A DNA stretch of 64,000 nt from Variovorax paradoxus (GCA_016806145.1 CP063166.1:5022001-5086000); one strand, 5' to 3'; shown: positions 27,434 to 37,061, numbered from the stretch's first letter. The notes: generated by a model from the letters alone, not told the origin. A program made the numbers and translations.

Positions 27434-27449
27434 GGCGTCCTCCGGCGCG

Positions 27450-28784
27450 TCAGGCCGCGAGCGCCACCGGCGCGGGATGGGCGATCTCGTCCAGGCTCTC
27501 GCGCAGCGCGCGGTCGAGGATCTCGATGGCGCGGTCGATCTGCTCGTGCGCCACGTTGAGCGGCGGCGCGATGCGCCACACCGAGCCGCGCTCGGGCCGG
27601 CGCCGGATGTTCATGCTCAGGCCGAGCTCGAAGCACTTCTTCGTGGTGCGCGCGCCGAGCTCGTGATGAGGCAGCCGCGACTCGCGGTCCTGCACCAGCT
27701 CCACGCCCAGCAGCAGGCCCTCGCCGCGCACGTCGCCGATCGCCTCGTAACGCCGCTGCAGCTCGAGCAGTTGCCCGCGCAGGTAGGCGCCGGTGGTGCG
27801 CGCGCGCTCGATCAGGCCTTCGCTGCGGATGGTGTCGAGCACCGCGAGGCCGACGGTGGCGGGCAGCGGGTCGGAGACATGGCTGGTGTAGAAGGTGAAG
27901 CCCTTCTCGTGCACGTCCTGCTCGATGCGCGGGCTGGTCGCCACGGCCGCCAGCGGCAGGCCGCCGCCCATGGTCTTCGACACCGACATGATGTCGGGCA
28001 CCACGCCGTAGAAGTCGGAAGCCGTGCGGTGGCCGATGCGGCCGAACGCGGTCTGGGCCTCGTCGAAGATCAAGAGCATGCCGCGCTCGTCGGCGGCGCG
28101 GCGCAGCGCCTGCATGTACGACCGGGGCGGCACCAGCACGCCGCCCGCGCTGATGATCGGCTCGATGATGATCGCGGCGCGCCGGCCGGTCGAGGCCATG
28201 TCGTACATCTTGAGGCCGAGCTCGAGGCAGGCCAGCGCCGATTCCTCGCCCGACATGCCGCGGATGTAGGGCCGGTAGGCGTTGGGCTCGGGCATCAGGT
28301 AGACGCCGGGCACGTGCACGCCGTAGCCCTTGCGGTCGCTCGCGAACGACACCGCGCTGGTGCCGCCGGTCACGCCGTGCCAGGAGCCGCCCACGGCCAG
28401 GATCTCGAAGCCGCCGGTGTACATCTTCGCCATGCGCAGCGCGACCTCGTTGCTCTCGGAACCGGTGTTCACGAACAGCGACTTGCTCAGCGGCGCGGGC
28501 ATCCAGTCGGTGGCCATCTTCTGCGCCAGCTCGGCCACCACCTCGGGGATCATGCCGCTGAACAGGTGGAAGGCCTTCTCGCCGGCCTCGTGCACCGCGC
28601 GCACGATCGCCGGATGGTTGTGGCCGATGGTGGCGCACATCTGGCCCGAGGTGAAGTCGAGGATCTCGCGGCCCGTGTCGTCGACCACCACCGCGCCGCG
28701 GGCGCTGCGGAACAGGTTGGGGAAGGTGTCGCCGCCGTAGCGCACCATGTATTCCTTCGCGGCCGCGCGCAGTTGTTCGCTCAT
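27450..28784 (-). CDS. Class III PLP enzyme, 2,2-dialkylglycine decarboxylase-like
   Basis: 444 residues of the class III aminotransferase fold. The PLP lysine is in the SVSKTMGGGLP segment, with FDEAQTAFGRIG before it. Stretches such as LDFTSGQMCATIGHNHP, FVNTGSESNEVALRMAK and TFYTSHVSDPLPATVGL resemble the known dialkylglycine decarboxylase of Burkholderia cepacia. That enzyme decarboxylates and transaminates 2,2-dialkylglycines to ketones. The start at 28784 follows AAAGGA. It is divergent from a LysR gene and followed by an amino-acid binding protein. A different omega-amino-acid substrate remains possible. Confidence 0.82.
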   Translation of the reverse strand: MSEQLRAAAKEYMVRYGGDTFPNLFRSARGAVVVDDTGREILDFTSGQMCATIGHNHPAIVRAVHEAGEKAFHLFSGMIPEVVAELAQKMATDWMPAPLSKSLFVNTGSESNEVALRMAKMYTGGFEILAVGGSWHGVTGGTSAVSFASDRKGYGVHVPGVYLMPEPNAYRPYIRGMSGEESALACLELGLKMYDMASTGRRAAIIIEPIISAGGVLVPPRSYMQALRRAADERGMLLIFDEAQTAFGRIGHRTASDFYGVVPDIMSVSKTMGGGLPLAAVATSPRIEQDVHEKGFTFYTSHVSDPLPATVGLAVLDTIRSEGLIERARTTGAYLRGQLLELQRRYEAIGDVRGEGLLLGVELVQDRESRLPHHELGARTTKKCFELGLSMNIRRRPERGSVWRIAPPLNVAHEQIDRAIEILDRALRESLDEIAHPAPVALAA

Positions 28785-28959
28785 GTCCGAATCCTTTGCT
28801 GAAGTGGTGAGTGGATTCGCCAATGGTCGCGAGGCCCGCGCACGCGGTCCAATGTCGAGTTTGCATCCGGGCGCGATGCGCGGCACGCATCGCCCATGCA
28901 CGCAAGCGATGGGCACGCGGCTTGCAGAATGCGCCGCACGCAAAGCAACAGAGGTCGCG

Positions 28960-29859
28960 ATGGACACACGCTGGTTTCAGGATTTCGTCACCTTGGCCGA
29001 GGTGCAGAACTTCACGCGCGCGGCCGAGATGCGCAACGTCTCGCAGGCCGCGTTCAGCCGCCGCATCCAGGCGCTCGAGCAATGGCTGGGCGCCAAACTG
29101 ATCGATCGCGCGGCCTATCCCACGCGGCTCACGCCCGCGGGCGAGCGCTTCCGCAAGGTGGCCGCGGGCCTGCTCGACCAGATCGCCGACGCGCGCGCCG
29201 AGATCGGCGACGCGCCCGCGCGCAACCACGTGCGCATCGCCTCGACCTATGCGCTCGCGAGCACGCGGCTGCCGGGCTGGTGGGCGCGCTGGTCGGGCGC
29301 GGGCGACCTCAGCTGCAGCCTCGAGGTCGGCAACGTGCACGACACGCTGACGGCCTTCAGCGCGGGCTCGGCCGACGTGCTGATCGGCTTCCACCAGGCC
29401 GCGCATCCGCTGCAGCTCGATGCCGCGCGCTTCGAGCGCCGCGAGCTCGGCCTCGAGCGCGTGCGGCCCTACGTCTCGCGCGCGCTCGCCGCCTCCGAAC
29501 GCTTCGCGCTGCCGGGCAGCGCAACCCATCCGCTGCCCTTGCTGATGTACTCGCCCGGCGGCTACTTCGCGCGCGTGGTCGCGACCGCGATCGAGCAGTC
29601 GGCGCAGCCGCTGGCCGGCTACCGGGCCTTCGAGTCCGAGATGACCGACGTGCTTGGCGACCTCGCGCAGCAGGGCATGGGCATGGCCTGGCTGCCCGAC
29701 AGCTCCTTCGTCGCGGGCCGGCTCGGCGAGCTGGTGCCGGTGGGCGACGGTGCCTGGGACGTGGAGGTCGCGATCGTGGCCTGGCGCGCGCGGCTCAATG
29801 CGCGGCCCGCGGTCGCGCGGCTGTGGGAGCGCATCGGCGCCGACGCACTGCCTGCCTAG
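28960..29859 (+). CDS. LysR-family regulator
   Basis: 299 residues. The helix-turn-helix (NFTRAAEMRNVSQAAFSRRIQ) is at the N-terminus and the effector domain follows. It is divergent from the dialkylglycine-decarboxylase-like gene (175-bp gap) and likely controls it. The shared gap has an imperfectly spaced dyad, CGAATCC and GGATTCG (28788-28819). Its stop overlaps that of a truncated LysR gene on the other strand. Confidence 0.9.
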   Translation: MDTRWFQDFVTLAEVQNFTRAAEMRNVSQAAFSRRIQALEQWLGAKLIDRAAYPTRLTPAGERFRKVAAGLLDQIADARAEIGDAPARNHVRIASTYALASTRLPGWWARWSGAGDLSCSLEVGNVHDTLTAFSAGSADVLIGFHQAAHPLQLDAARFERRELGLERVRPYVSRALAASERFALPGSATHPLPLLMYSPGGYFARVVATAIEQSAQPLAGYRAFESEMTDVLGDLAQQGMGMAWLPDSSFVAGRLGELVPVGDGAWDVEVAIVAWRARLNARPAVARLWERIGADALPA

Positions 29860-30194
29860 GACTCGGCCGGCATGCGCTCGGCGATGACCTCGCGCAGCAA
29901 CGACAGCGCCGGCGCCTCGCTGCGGCCGGCCAGGGTCACGAGGCCGAAGCGCGCGCGGCCCAGCGGCGGGTGCACCGGCAGCGCCACCAGGTCGGGCGCC
30001 ACCGCGCGCACCGCGAGCAGGATCGCGTCGCTGTCGCGCGCGAGCTCGACCAGGTTCGACAGCTCCGAGCAGCGCAGGGTCACGCACCGGTCGGGATGCG
30101 CATCGGGGCCGTAGGCATCGACCATCGCGCGCACCACGTCGCGCCCTAGCCCGGTGGAAGCGAGCGGATAGTCCTTGAGGCTCTGGAACGTCAT
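29856..30194 (-). pseudogene. LysR regulator remnant (C-terminal fragment)
   Basis: 112 codons encode only the last part of a LysR effector domain (SDAILLAVRAVAPDLVALPV, FGLVTLAGR, then ALSLLREVIAERM). The DNA-binding half is missing. The reading frame breaks off at 30194, about 20 bp before a repeat half-site at 30214-30239, beyond which an M20 peptidase fragment begins. This looks like a deletion or rearrangement scar. Confidence 0.75.
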
Positions 30195-30213
30195 CGGCCC
30201 GCGCTTGCGCGTT

Positions 30214-30239
30214 AGGGCCTGTTAACCCTATTCAAGCGG
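30214..30239. repeat. Half-site of a dispersed palindrome at a deletion junction
   Basis: AGGGCCTGTTAACCCTATTC followed by AAGCGG matches one arm of the perfect hairpin at 61159-61222 (AGGGCCTGTTCACACTATGC then AAGGGG) at 22 of 26 positions. It sits exactly between two gene fragments on opposite strands. Confidence 0.7.
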
Positions 30240-30741
30240 CAACATCATTTCCGACTCGGCGCTGCTGCGCGGCACCATCCGCAGCTACAAGCCGCAGGTG
30301 CGCAAGCAGCTGATCGACGGCGTGCGCCGCACCGCGCTGGCCTCGGCCGCGATGGCGGGCGCGCCCGAACCCGCCATCGGCCTCGACCCGGCGCGCGGCA
30401 ACGGCGCGGTGATCAACGACCAGGCGCTGGCGCAGCGCACCGTGGCCGCGCTCAAGGCGCAGCTCGGCGACGCGAACGTGGTGCAGGTGCCGCCGATCAC
30501 CGCCAGCGAGGACTTCTCGGAGTTCGCGGTGGAGGGCGTGCCCACCTTTTTCTTCTTCATCGGCGTGAACGATCCGAAGGAGGTCGCCGACTCGCAGAAG
30601 GAAGGCGGCAAGCCCCTGCCCTTCAACCACTCGCCCTTCTTCGCGCCGGTGCCCGAGCCCTCGATCACGACCGGCGTGCAGGCGATGACGGCCGCCGTGC
30701 TGAGCGCGCTGGCCGCGAAGCCTACTTCAGCCGGTAGCTGA
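30238..30741 (+). pseudogene. M20 peptidase/amidohydrolase remnant (C-terminal fragment)
   Basis: An open frame starting at the repeat half-site encodes the C-terminal third of an M20-family amidohydrolase: SDSALLRGTIRSY, then VVQVPPITASEDFSEFA and GVPTFFFFIGVND. There is no start codon context and no metal-binding N-terminal half. The last 20 bases overlap the 3' end of the convergent DUF6134 gene. Confidence 0.8.
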
Positions 30742-31384
30742 GCTTCTTGCCGCCGCGCACCTGGGCATCGAGGCCCAGCCATTCGCCGTCGGCCACGGCG
30801 TACCAGAGGTCGATCGGCTGCTCGGGCCCGCTGACGCGCCAGCGCCGGGCCGCCACGCCGCGGCCGCGCACCTCGACGCGGCCCTCGTCGAGCGCGGCGA
30901 TGCGCACCGGCTCGAGCTTGCCGGTCTGCGCATTGAGCAGCTGCTGCTGCGCGCGCATCGCGGGGTTCCAGTAGGCGAAGCTCATCACGCAGCCCGGCAT
31001 CGCGCTGCGGCCGCGTTGCGTGACGACCATCAGCGCGGGGCCGTCGCCCTCCGAGTCGCGCTCGGCGCGCACCTCGGAGCGGTCGCCGCCGTCGTTGGTG
31101 TCGGCATCGAGCCGGCGCAGGCAGTCGCCGCGCCAGTGCTCGACCGCCGAATGCCGGTAGCGGTAGACCGTGACGCCCAGCAGCTTGACCGCGAACGCGG
31201 CCTCGCTGCTCAGCCGGCGCTCGTCGCCCGCGACCGTGAGCACGAAGCGGTGCTCGCCGATCGGCGCGTCGTCGAGCAGCACGCGGAAGTTCCATTCGCC
31301 CGTGGCGGGCGAGGCCACCGGCTGCGCGCCCGCCGCGAAGGCCAGCGCGCACGCCAGCGCCGTGCCGGCATGGCGCACCCTCAT
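30722..31384 (-). CDS. Exported DUF6134 family protein
   Basis: 220 residues with a signal peptide (ACALAFAAGAQ). The body is predicted to be beta-rich, with WNFRVLLDDAPIGEHRF and YRYRHSAVEHWRGDCL, which I recognise as the DUF6134 pattern. The function is unknown. The start overlaps the stop of the upstream DUF1295 gene (ATGA), and a CFA-synthase-like gene lies just before that. The three probably form one lipid-related operon. Confidence 0.72.
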   Translation of the reverse strand: MRVRHAGTALACALAFAAGAQPVASPATGEWNFRVLLDDAPIGEHRFVLTVAGDERRLSSEAAFAVKLLGVTVYRYRHSAVEHWRGDCLRRLDADTNDGGDRSEVRAERDSEGDGPALMVVTQRGRSAMPGCVMSFAYWNPAMRAQQQLLNAQTGKLEPVRIAALDEGRVEVRGRGVAARRWRVSGPEQPIDLWYAVADGEWLGLDAQVRGGKKLSYRLK

Positions 31385-32187
31385 TCCGGCGGCCGGCGCA
31401 CCGGCCCCGGCACGAAGGCGTTGGTGCGCGCGATGTAGTCGCGATAGGCCGGCCGGCGCTCGCCGATGTCGGCCTCGAGCAGGCGCACGCCCGACACGCG
31501 CAGCAGCAGCCAGGTCATGAGCAGCGGCGAGACCACGCTCCAGGCGCCGCCGAGGCCGGCCGCGCCCAGCGCCATCAGCCACATTCCCCACCAGACGCAG
31601 GCCTCGCCGAAGTAGTTGGGATGGCGGCTGTAGCGCCACAGGCCGCGGTCCATCACCCGGCCGCGGTGCGAGGGGTCGGCCTTGAAGCGCGACATCTGGG
31701 CATCGGCGATGGCCTCGAAGCCGATGCCGAAGGCCACCAGCGCGCCGCCCGCGATGTCGAGCCAGCCCAGCGGCCGCGCGCCCGCCATGCCGACGAACAG
31801 CGGCGCCGAGACGATCCAGGCCAGCACCGCCTGCAGGCCGAACACCAGGTAGAGGCTCTTCCAGCCGAAGCCCGGCTGGTTGCGCGCGCGGATCGCCTGG
31901 TAGCGCCGGTCCTCGCCGTGGCCCCAGTTGCGCGCCGCCACATAGAGCGCCAGCCGCAGCCCCCACAGCAGCGCGAGCACGGCCATGGCCAGGCCGCGCG
32001 GGTCGTGCAGCGGCGCATTCGGCAGCAGCACCAGGTAGACCAGGCCCGCGCCCGCGATCAGCAGCGGCCAGAAGCGGTCGATCAGGCTCGCGTCGCGCCG
32101 CGCCAGGCTCTCGAGCCAGACCACCAGCGCGACCGCGGCGGTGAAGGCGAGGCCGGCGAAGGCGGCTTCGAGCGGGCTGAAGTTCAT
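31381..32187 (-). CDS. DUF1295 membrane protein (steroid-reductase-like)
   Basis: 268 residues with about six to seven hydrophobic segments. The C-terminal half has the DUF1295 / isoprenylcysteine-methyltransferase-like motif GLWRYSRHPNYFGEACVWWG, followed by ERRPAYRDYIARTNAFVPG. Family members are related to steroid 5-alpha-reductases. It lies between a CFA-synthase-like gene (10-bp gap) and a DUF6134 gene (4-bp overlap). DUF1295 and cyclopropane synthase-like genes often co-occur, suggesting membrane-lipid modification. Confidence 0.85.
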   Translation of the reverse strand: MNFSPLEAAFAGLAFTAAVALVVWLESLARRDASLIDRFWPLLIAGAGLVYLVLLPNAPLHDPRGLAMAVLALLWGLRLALYVAARNWGHGEDRRYQAIRARNQPGFGWKSLYLVFGLQAVLAWIVSAPLFVGMAGARPLGWLDIAGGALVAFGIGFEAIADAQMSRFKADPSHRGRVMDRGLWRYSRHPNYFGEACVWWGMWLMALGAAGLGGAWSVVSPLLMTWLLLRVSGVRLLEADIGERRPAYRDYIARTNAFVPGPVRRPPE

Positions 32188-32197
32188 CGGGACGGCC

Positions 32198-33241
32198 TCA
32201 GGCGCGCCGCTCGAACAGGTAGTGGCTGACCCACCAGCGCTGCCCGTGCTCGTAGCCGAACAGCTCGGCCACCGACATGAAGAACAGGCGCCAGCGCGTC
32301 CACCAGACATGGGCATCGTCGCCGTAGGTGGCCTGGAACAGCGGGCGCAGCGCCTCGCGCCGCTGGTCCATGTTGCGCAGCCAGGCCTCGGCGGTGCGCT
32401 GGTAGTGGCGGCCTTCCCAGCGCCAGCGGCGCAGCAGCCGCAGGTCGTCCTGGCAGTGCAGCGCGAGGTCGTCGCTGGGCATCATGCCGCCCGAGAAGAA
32501 GTGCTCGCTCATCCAGTCGCTGGCGTCGCGCACCTCGAAGGGATAGGGCGCCTCGCGGTGCACGAACACGTGCATGAAGAAGCGCCCGCCGGGCCGCAGC
32601 CAGCGCGCCACGTTGGCGAAGGCCTGCGGCCAGTTGCGCAGGTGCTCGAACATCTCGACCGAGACCACGCGGTCGAAGCGCTCCTCGGTATCGAACACGT
32701 TGATGTCGCGCGTGAGCACCCGCACATTGGCCAGCCCGCGCCGCGCGGCCTCGGCCTCGATGTATTCGCGCTGCGAGCCGGAGTTCGACAGCGCCGTGAT
32801 CCGGCTGCCCGGGTAGTGCGCGGCCATCCACAGCGTGAGCGAGCCCCAGCCGCAGCCCAGCTCGAGGATGTCCTGCCCGTTCTCGAGCCCGGCGCGCTCG
32901 CAGGTGCTGGCCAGCGCGGCCGATTCGGCCTCCTCGAGCGTGTGCGTGCCCTCGGGCCAGTAGCAGCTGCTGTACTTGCGGTGGTTGCCGAGCACCTGGC
33001 CGAAGAAGGCGGCCGGCACCTCGTAGTGCTGGGCATTGGCCTTCTCGGGCAGCGGCGCCAGGCTGGCCGAGCGCATGCGCCCGACGAAATCCTGCGTCAG
33101 CTCGGCCACGGCCGGGGTGTTGCCGGCATACAACTCCGACAGCCGGTCCTTGAGCAGTCGCCGGATGCCGCGGCGCACCACGGTATCGGGCACCAGGCCC
33201 TTCTCGACCCAGCGGATGGCGAACGCGATGTCCTGCGGCAT
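32198..33241 (-). CDS. Cyclopropane-fatty-acid synthase-like SAM methyltransferase
   Basis: 347 residues. The SAM-binding motif ILELGCGWGSLTLWMA is central, preceded by the NAQHYEVPAAFFGQVLG segment typical of CFA-synthase relatives and followed by VSVEMFEHLRNW. A GGAAG ribosome site precedes the ATG at 33241. The protein would methylate membrane lipids; cyclopropanation or a related modification is possible. It is first in a three-gene operon with DUF1295 and DUF6134 genes. Confidence 0.85.
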   Translation of the reverse strand: MPQDIAFAIRWVEKGLVPDTVVRRGIRRLLKDRLSELYAGNTPAVAELTQDFVGRMRSASLAPLPEKANAQHYEVPAAFFGQVLGNHRKYSSCYWPEGTHTLEEAESAALASTCERAGLENGQDILELGCGWGSLTLWMAAHYPGSRITALSNSGSQREYIEAEAARRGLANVRVLTRDINVFDTEERFDRVVSVEMFEHLRNWPQAFANVARWLRPGGRFFMHVFVHREAPYPFEVRDASDWMSEHFFSGGMMPSDDLALHCQDDLRLLRRWRWEGRHYQRTAEAWLRNMDQRREALRPLFQATYGDDAHVWWTRWRLFFMSVAELFGYEHGQRWWVSHYLFERRA

Positions 33242-33414
33242 GGCTTCTTCTTCCTTCTCGTGCGTGTTGGCGGGCCCCGCCGTCCGGGGCCGATCTTCCC
33301 CCTGTACGCAGCCGGCGGCCATCCGGATGCATCCGGCGCGCGCGAACCGAAGCGGCGCCATGCCCCTGCGCCGGCGCGGGCCTCTGGCCGAACTGGAACA
33401 ATGCGCCCACTCTC

Positions 33415-34440
33415 ATGGACGGACTCGACCTCATCAAGACATTTCGCGAAGTCGCGTTCCGGCGCAGCTTCTCGCGCGCGGCCCTGTCGCTGGGCATGTC
33501 GAAGGCCACCGTCAGCCGCTACGTGGCCGAGCTCGAGGAGCGCAGCGGCGTGCGGCTGCTCAACCGCTCCACCCGCTCGCTGAGCCTGACCGACGCCGGC
33601 GAGGTGCTGCTCGAGCGCAGCACCCAGCTGGTCGACATGGCCGAGAACACCCTCAACGACCTGCAGGCCCACGGCGCCCATCCGCGCGGCCGGCTGCGCA
33701 TGAGCGCGCCGCACGGGCTGATCGCCGGCTGGCTCTCGGACGTGATCGCCGAGTTCATCAAGCGCTATCCCGACGTCTACGTGAGCCTGGTCTTCACCAA
33801 CAGCGCGGTCGACCTGATCGGCGAGGGCATCGACATCCACCTGACGGGCGGGCGCATCGACGACATGAACCTGATCGTGCGGCGGCTGGTGCAGTTCGAC
33901 ATGGTGGTCTGCGCCACCCCGGCCTACTGGGCGCTGCGCGGCATGCCGCGCGTGCCGGCCGACCTGAGCCGGCACGACGTGCTCGGCTATTCGGCGGCCT
34001 CGACCACCCACCTGCCCTTCGAGACCGAAGGCGAGGCCTACGAGGTGCCGGTGCACAGCCGCATGGAGGCCAACGACGCGGTCGCGCTGATCGAGCTGGC
34101 GCTGCGCAGCGTGGGCGTGGCCTACGTGCCCGAGCCGCTGGCCCAGTCGCACCTGGAGCGCGGCGCGCTGGTGCCGGTGCTGCGCGAGCACATGCCGCAC
34201 GACCACTGGCTCTATGCCGCCTATTCGCAGCGGCGCCACAACAGCGCGGCGATGCGCGCGATGCTCGATTTCCTCGAGCAGTCGATGGGGCCGGGCGGCG
34301 CCCTGCCCTCGCCCATGCCGCCGGCGGTGCCGGTCTCGCCGCCCGCCGCCCCTTCCGCTACATGCGCCCTTTCCAGGGAACCAGACGCCGCTCGAGCCAG
34401 CGCATCAGCAGGTCGAACAGGTACGCCACCACCCCGATGA
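33415..34440 (+). CDS. LysR-family regulator
   Basis: 341 residues, longer than most LysR proteins because of a Pro/Ala/Ser-rich tail after about residue 295. The helix-turn-helix is SFSRAALSLGMSKATVSRYVAEL and the effector domain has the FTNSAVDLIGEGIDIHLTGG pattern of the CrgA/DmlR branch. Its last 83 bp overlap the convergent tauC gene, so the tail may be a read-through extension. The target is unknown. Confidence 0.88.
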   Translation: MDGLDLIKTFREVAFRRSFSRAALSLGMSKATVSRYVAELEERSGVRLLNRSTRSLSLTDAGEVLLERSTQLVDMAENTLNDLQAHGAHPRGRLRMSAPHGLIAGWLSDVIAEFIKRYPDVYVSLVFTNSAVDLIGEGIDIHLTGGRIDDMNLIVRRLVQFDMVVCATPAYWALRGMPRVPADLSRHDVLGYSAASTTHLPFETEGEAYEVPVHSRMEANDAVALIELALRSVGVAYVPEPLAQSHLERGALVPVLREHMPHDHWLYAAYSQRRHNSAAMRAMLDFLEQSMGPGGALPSPMPPAVPVSPPAAPSATCALSREPDAARASASAGRTGTPPPR

Positions 34441-35236
34441 CCACGATCCCCATGATCACGATGTCGGTGCGCAGGAAGTTCGACGCGTTCAGCACCATCT
34501 GACCCAGCCCCATGTTGGCCGCCACCATCTCGGCGGCCACCAGCGTGGTCCAGCCGAAGCCGATCGCGATGCGCATGCCGACCAGGATGTCGGGCAGCGC
34601 CGAGGGCAGGATCACGTGGCGGATCACCTGCAGGTAGCTCGCGCCCATCGAGTAGGCCGCGTTGATCTGCTCCTGCGAGGCGCTGCGCATGCCCGAGCGC
34701 GCGGCCAGCGCCAGCGGCGCGAAGCAGCTCAGGAAGATCAGCAGCACCTTGGGCAGCTCGTCGATGCCGAACCAGATGATGATCAGCGGCAGGTAGGCCA
34801 GCGGCGGCAGCGGCCGGTAGAACTCCAGCGGCGGATCGAAGATGCCGCGCCAGAAGCGGCTCATGCCCATCGCGATGCCCACCGGGATGGCCGTGACGCA
34901 GGCCAGCAGGAAGGCCGAGAACACGCGGAACATGCTCGCGAGGAAGTGCTGCCACAGCGGCTTGTCGTTGGCCTGGCCGGTCAGGTATTCGTAGAACTGC
35001 TGGAACACCGCCTGCGGCGTCGGCAGGAACAGCGGCTTGACCCAGCCCATGTTGGTGACCAGGAACCACAGCGCGAGCAGCGTCAGCACCGTGACCACGC
35101 TGATCGTGAAGCTCGAGCCCTCGCCCGGCACCTTGAAGGCGCTGGTCTTGAGCTTGGCGCCGGGCGCGGGCGGCGGGACGGCGGTGGGCTTGGTGGGAGG
35201 CGTCATGGCGACCGATGCGATGCTGGCCTCAGGCAT
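34358..35236 (-). CDS. tauC: Taurine-type ABC transporter permease
   Basis: 292 residues with about six membrane segments and the ABC permease EAA-type loop ([30 protein letters not shown]). A Pro-rich N-terminus precedes the first helix. It matches the TauC/SsuC family, and taurine is favoured because of the TauA-like partner. The start overlaps the tauB stop by 8 bp. The 3' end overlaps a convergent LysR gene. Confidence 0.87.
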   Translation of the reverse strand: MPEASIASVAMTPPTKPTAVPPPAPGAKLKTSAFKVPGEGSSFTISVVTVLTLLALWFLVTNMGWVKPLFLPTPQAVFQQFYEYLTGQANDKPLWQHFLASMFRVFSAFLLACVTAIPVGIAMGMSRFWRGIFDPPLEFYRPLPPLAYLPLIIIWFGIDELPKVLLIFLSCFAPLALAARSGMRSASQEQINAAYSMGASYLQVIRHVILPSALPDILVGMRIAIGFGWTTLVAAEMVAANMGLGQMVLNASNFLRTDIVIMGIVVIGVVAYLFDLLMRWLERRLVPWKGRM

Positions 35237-36017
35237 GAGCGGCCTCGCGGTGGTGGATGATGGAAAGCACTTCCTCGCGCATGCGGATGAATTCGGGCTC
35301 GGACTTCACCTTGCGCGAATCGCCGTGCGAGAGGTACTGGCGCGAGAACGGCACCTCGTCGTAGACGTGCGAGATGCGCCCCGGGCTCGGGCTCATCACG
35401 ATCAGCCGGGTGGCGAGGAACAGCGCTTCCTCCACCGAGTGGGTGATGAAGAACACCATCTTGTTCGAGGTCGACCAGGCCTGCAGCAGGATCTCCTGCA
35501 CCTGCTCGCGCGTGAAGGCGTCGAGCGCGCCCATCGGCTCGTCCATCAGCAGCACGGCCGGATCGCTGGCCAGCGCGCGCGCGATGCCCACGCGCTGCTG
35601 CATGCCGCCCGAGAGCTCGTACACCGCGCGGTCGGCGTATTTCTGCAGCCCGACCAGCGCGAGTTTCTCTTCCGCCACGCGGTCGCGCGTGGCGCGGTCG
35701 ACGCCCGCGAGCCGCAAGCCCAGCGCCACGTTGTCGCGCACGTTGAGCCAGGGCATGAGCGCGTGCTTCTGGAACACCACGCCGCGGTCGGCACCGGGGC
35801 CGGCCACGGGTTGGCCGTCGAGCAGGATCTCGCCGGTGGACGGCGGCAGGAAGCCCGCGATGCAGTTCAAGAGCGTGGTCTTGCCGCAGCCCGAGGCGCC
35901 GAGCGCGACCACGAAGTCACCGTCGTGCATGCGCAGGTTGACCGGCGCCAGCGCCTGCAGGGTGCCGCCCTTGACGGCGTAGTTGACCGTGAGGTCGCGG
36001 ATGTCGAGCGTGGGCAT
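35229..36017 (-). CDS. tauB: Taurine-type ABC transporter ATPase
   Basis: 262 residues. Walker [10 protein letters not shown], the ABC signature [15 protein letters not shown], Walker [13 protein letters not shown] and the His switch ([12 protein letters not shown]) are all present. The order ATPase-permease after a TauA-like protein fits tauABC. It lies 27 bp downstream of tauA. Confidence 0.9.
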   Translation of the reverse strand: MPTLDIRDLTVNYAVKGGTLQALAPVNLRMHDGDFVVALGASGCGKTTLLNCIAGFLPPSTGEILLDGQPVAGPGADRGVVFQKHALMPWLNVRDNVALGLRLAGVDRATRDRVAEEKLALVGLQKYADRAVYELSGGMQQRVGIARALASDPAVLLMDEPMGALDAFTREQVQEILLQAWSTSNKMVFFITHSVEEALFLATRLIVMSPSPGRISHVYDEVPFSRQYLSHGDSRKVKSEPEFIRMREEVLSIIHHREAAHA

Positions 36018-36044
36018 GGGCTTTTTTTGTTTACCGCGCCGCGC

Positions 36045-37061
36045 TCACTTGGCCGCCAGGGCCTTCTCGACGTACGTGGTGGTCACGTAGGCCGAGTAGT
36101 CGGGCTTGACTTCCTGCACCCGGCCCTGCTCCTTGAGGAAGGCCGCCGTGTTCGCCATCGCCTTGGCCGCGCCGCCGCCGAGCCAGGTCGGCGAGAGCTG
36201 CTCGGACAGGGTCGGGAAGCTGTAGAGCGCCATCGCCGCGCCGACGTCCTTCGGATCGGCCTTGGTCCACTTGGCCATCGCCTTGGTCTGCGGCGAGTCG
36301 GGCGTCCAGCTCTTGCCCGAGGCCTTGTACTCGTCGTTGGCACGGTTGAGCGCCTTCACGAACGCCACCATGAAGGCCTCGTTCTCGGCCGCCCACTTGG
36401 CGTTGACCACGATGCCCTCGAAGGTCGGCGCGCCGCGCTTGCCGATGCTGCCCGAGGTGGCGATCACCTTGCCGCTGGAGCGGATCTTGGAGAGCACCGG
36501 GTCCCAGATGAAGGTGGCGTCGATGTCGCCACGCTCCCAGGCCGCCGCGATCTCGGGCGGGCGCATGTTCATCACGTTGACCTTCTTCGCGTCGACGCCT
36601 TCCATCTTCATCGCGGCCATGAGCTGGTAGTGGGCGGTGGAGACGAAGGGCGTGGCCACCTTCTTGCCCGCGAGGTCCTTGAGGCTCGCGACGCCCGAGG
36701 CATTGCGCGCCACCAGCGCCTCGGCGTCGGCGATGTCGGCCGAGATCCAGAACAGCTTGATGTCCTGCCCCTGGCTGGCCGCGGCCGTGAGCGGGCTCGA
36801 GCCGGTCTCGCCCATCTGCACGTCGCCCGAGGCCATGGCACGGATCACGTCGCCGCCGCCCGAGAACATGCGCCAGTTGATCTTGTAGCCGGTGGCCTTC
36901 TCGACCTCGCCCGACTCCATGACCAGGCGCAGGGGGACGAGCATGTCCTGATGGGCGAAGGTGAGTTCCTTGGCCTTCTGGGCGAAGGCGGTGCCGGTGG
37001 TGGCCAGCACGAGCAGCGCTGTGGCTGCGATTGCACGGTGCAGGGATCGACGCGTGTTCAT
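36045..37061 (-). CDS. tauA: Taurine ABC transporter substrate-binding protein
   Basis: 338 residues with a signal peptide ending near TGTAFAQ. Similarity to E. coli TauA is clear in ASGDVQMGETGSSPLTAAAS, KKVATPFVSTAHYQLMAA, RPPEIAAAWERGDIDATFIW and FLKEQGRVQEVKPDYSAYVT. It is first in the tauABC operon. No taurine dioxygenase, taurine dehydrogenase or taurine-pyruvate aminotransferase follows, so the catabolic step after uptake is not in this window. Confidence 0.88.
   Translation of the reverse strand: MNTRRSLHRAIAATALLVLATTGTAFAQKAKELTFAHQDMLVPLRLVMESGEVEKATGYKINWRMFSGGGDVIRAMASGDVQMGETGSSPLTAAASQGQDIKLFWISADIADAEALVARNASGVASLKDLAGKKVATPFVSTAHYQLMAAMKMEGVDAKKVNVMNMRPPEIAAAWERGDIDATFIWDPVLSKIRSSGKVIATSGSIGKRGAPTFEGIVVNAKWAAENEAFMVAFVKALNRANDEYKASGKSWTPDSPQTKAMAKWTKADPKDVGAAMALYSFPTLSEQLSPTWLGGGAAKAMANTAAFLKEQGRVQEVKPDYSAYVTTTYVEKALAAK

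Noticed and set aside
30238..30741. The M20 fragment as a functional small enzyme
   Set aside because: It lacks the metal-binding N-terminal domain and a start region, and begins at a repeat half-site.
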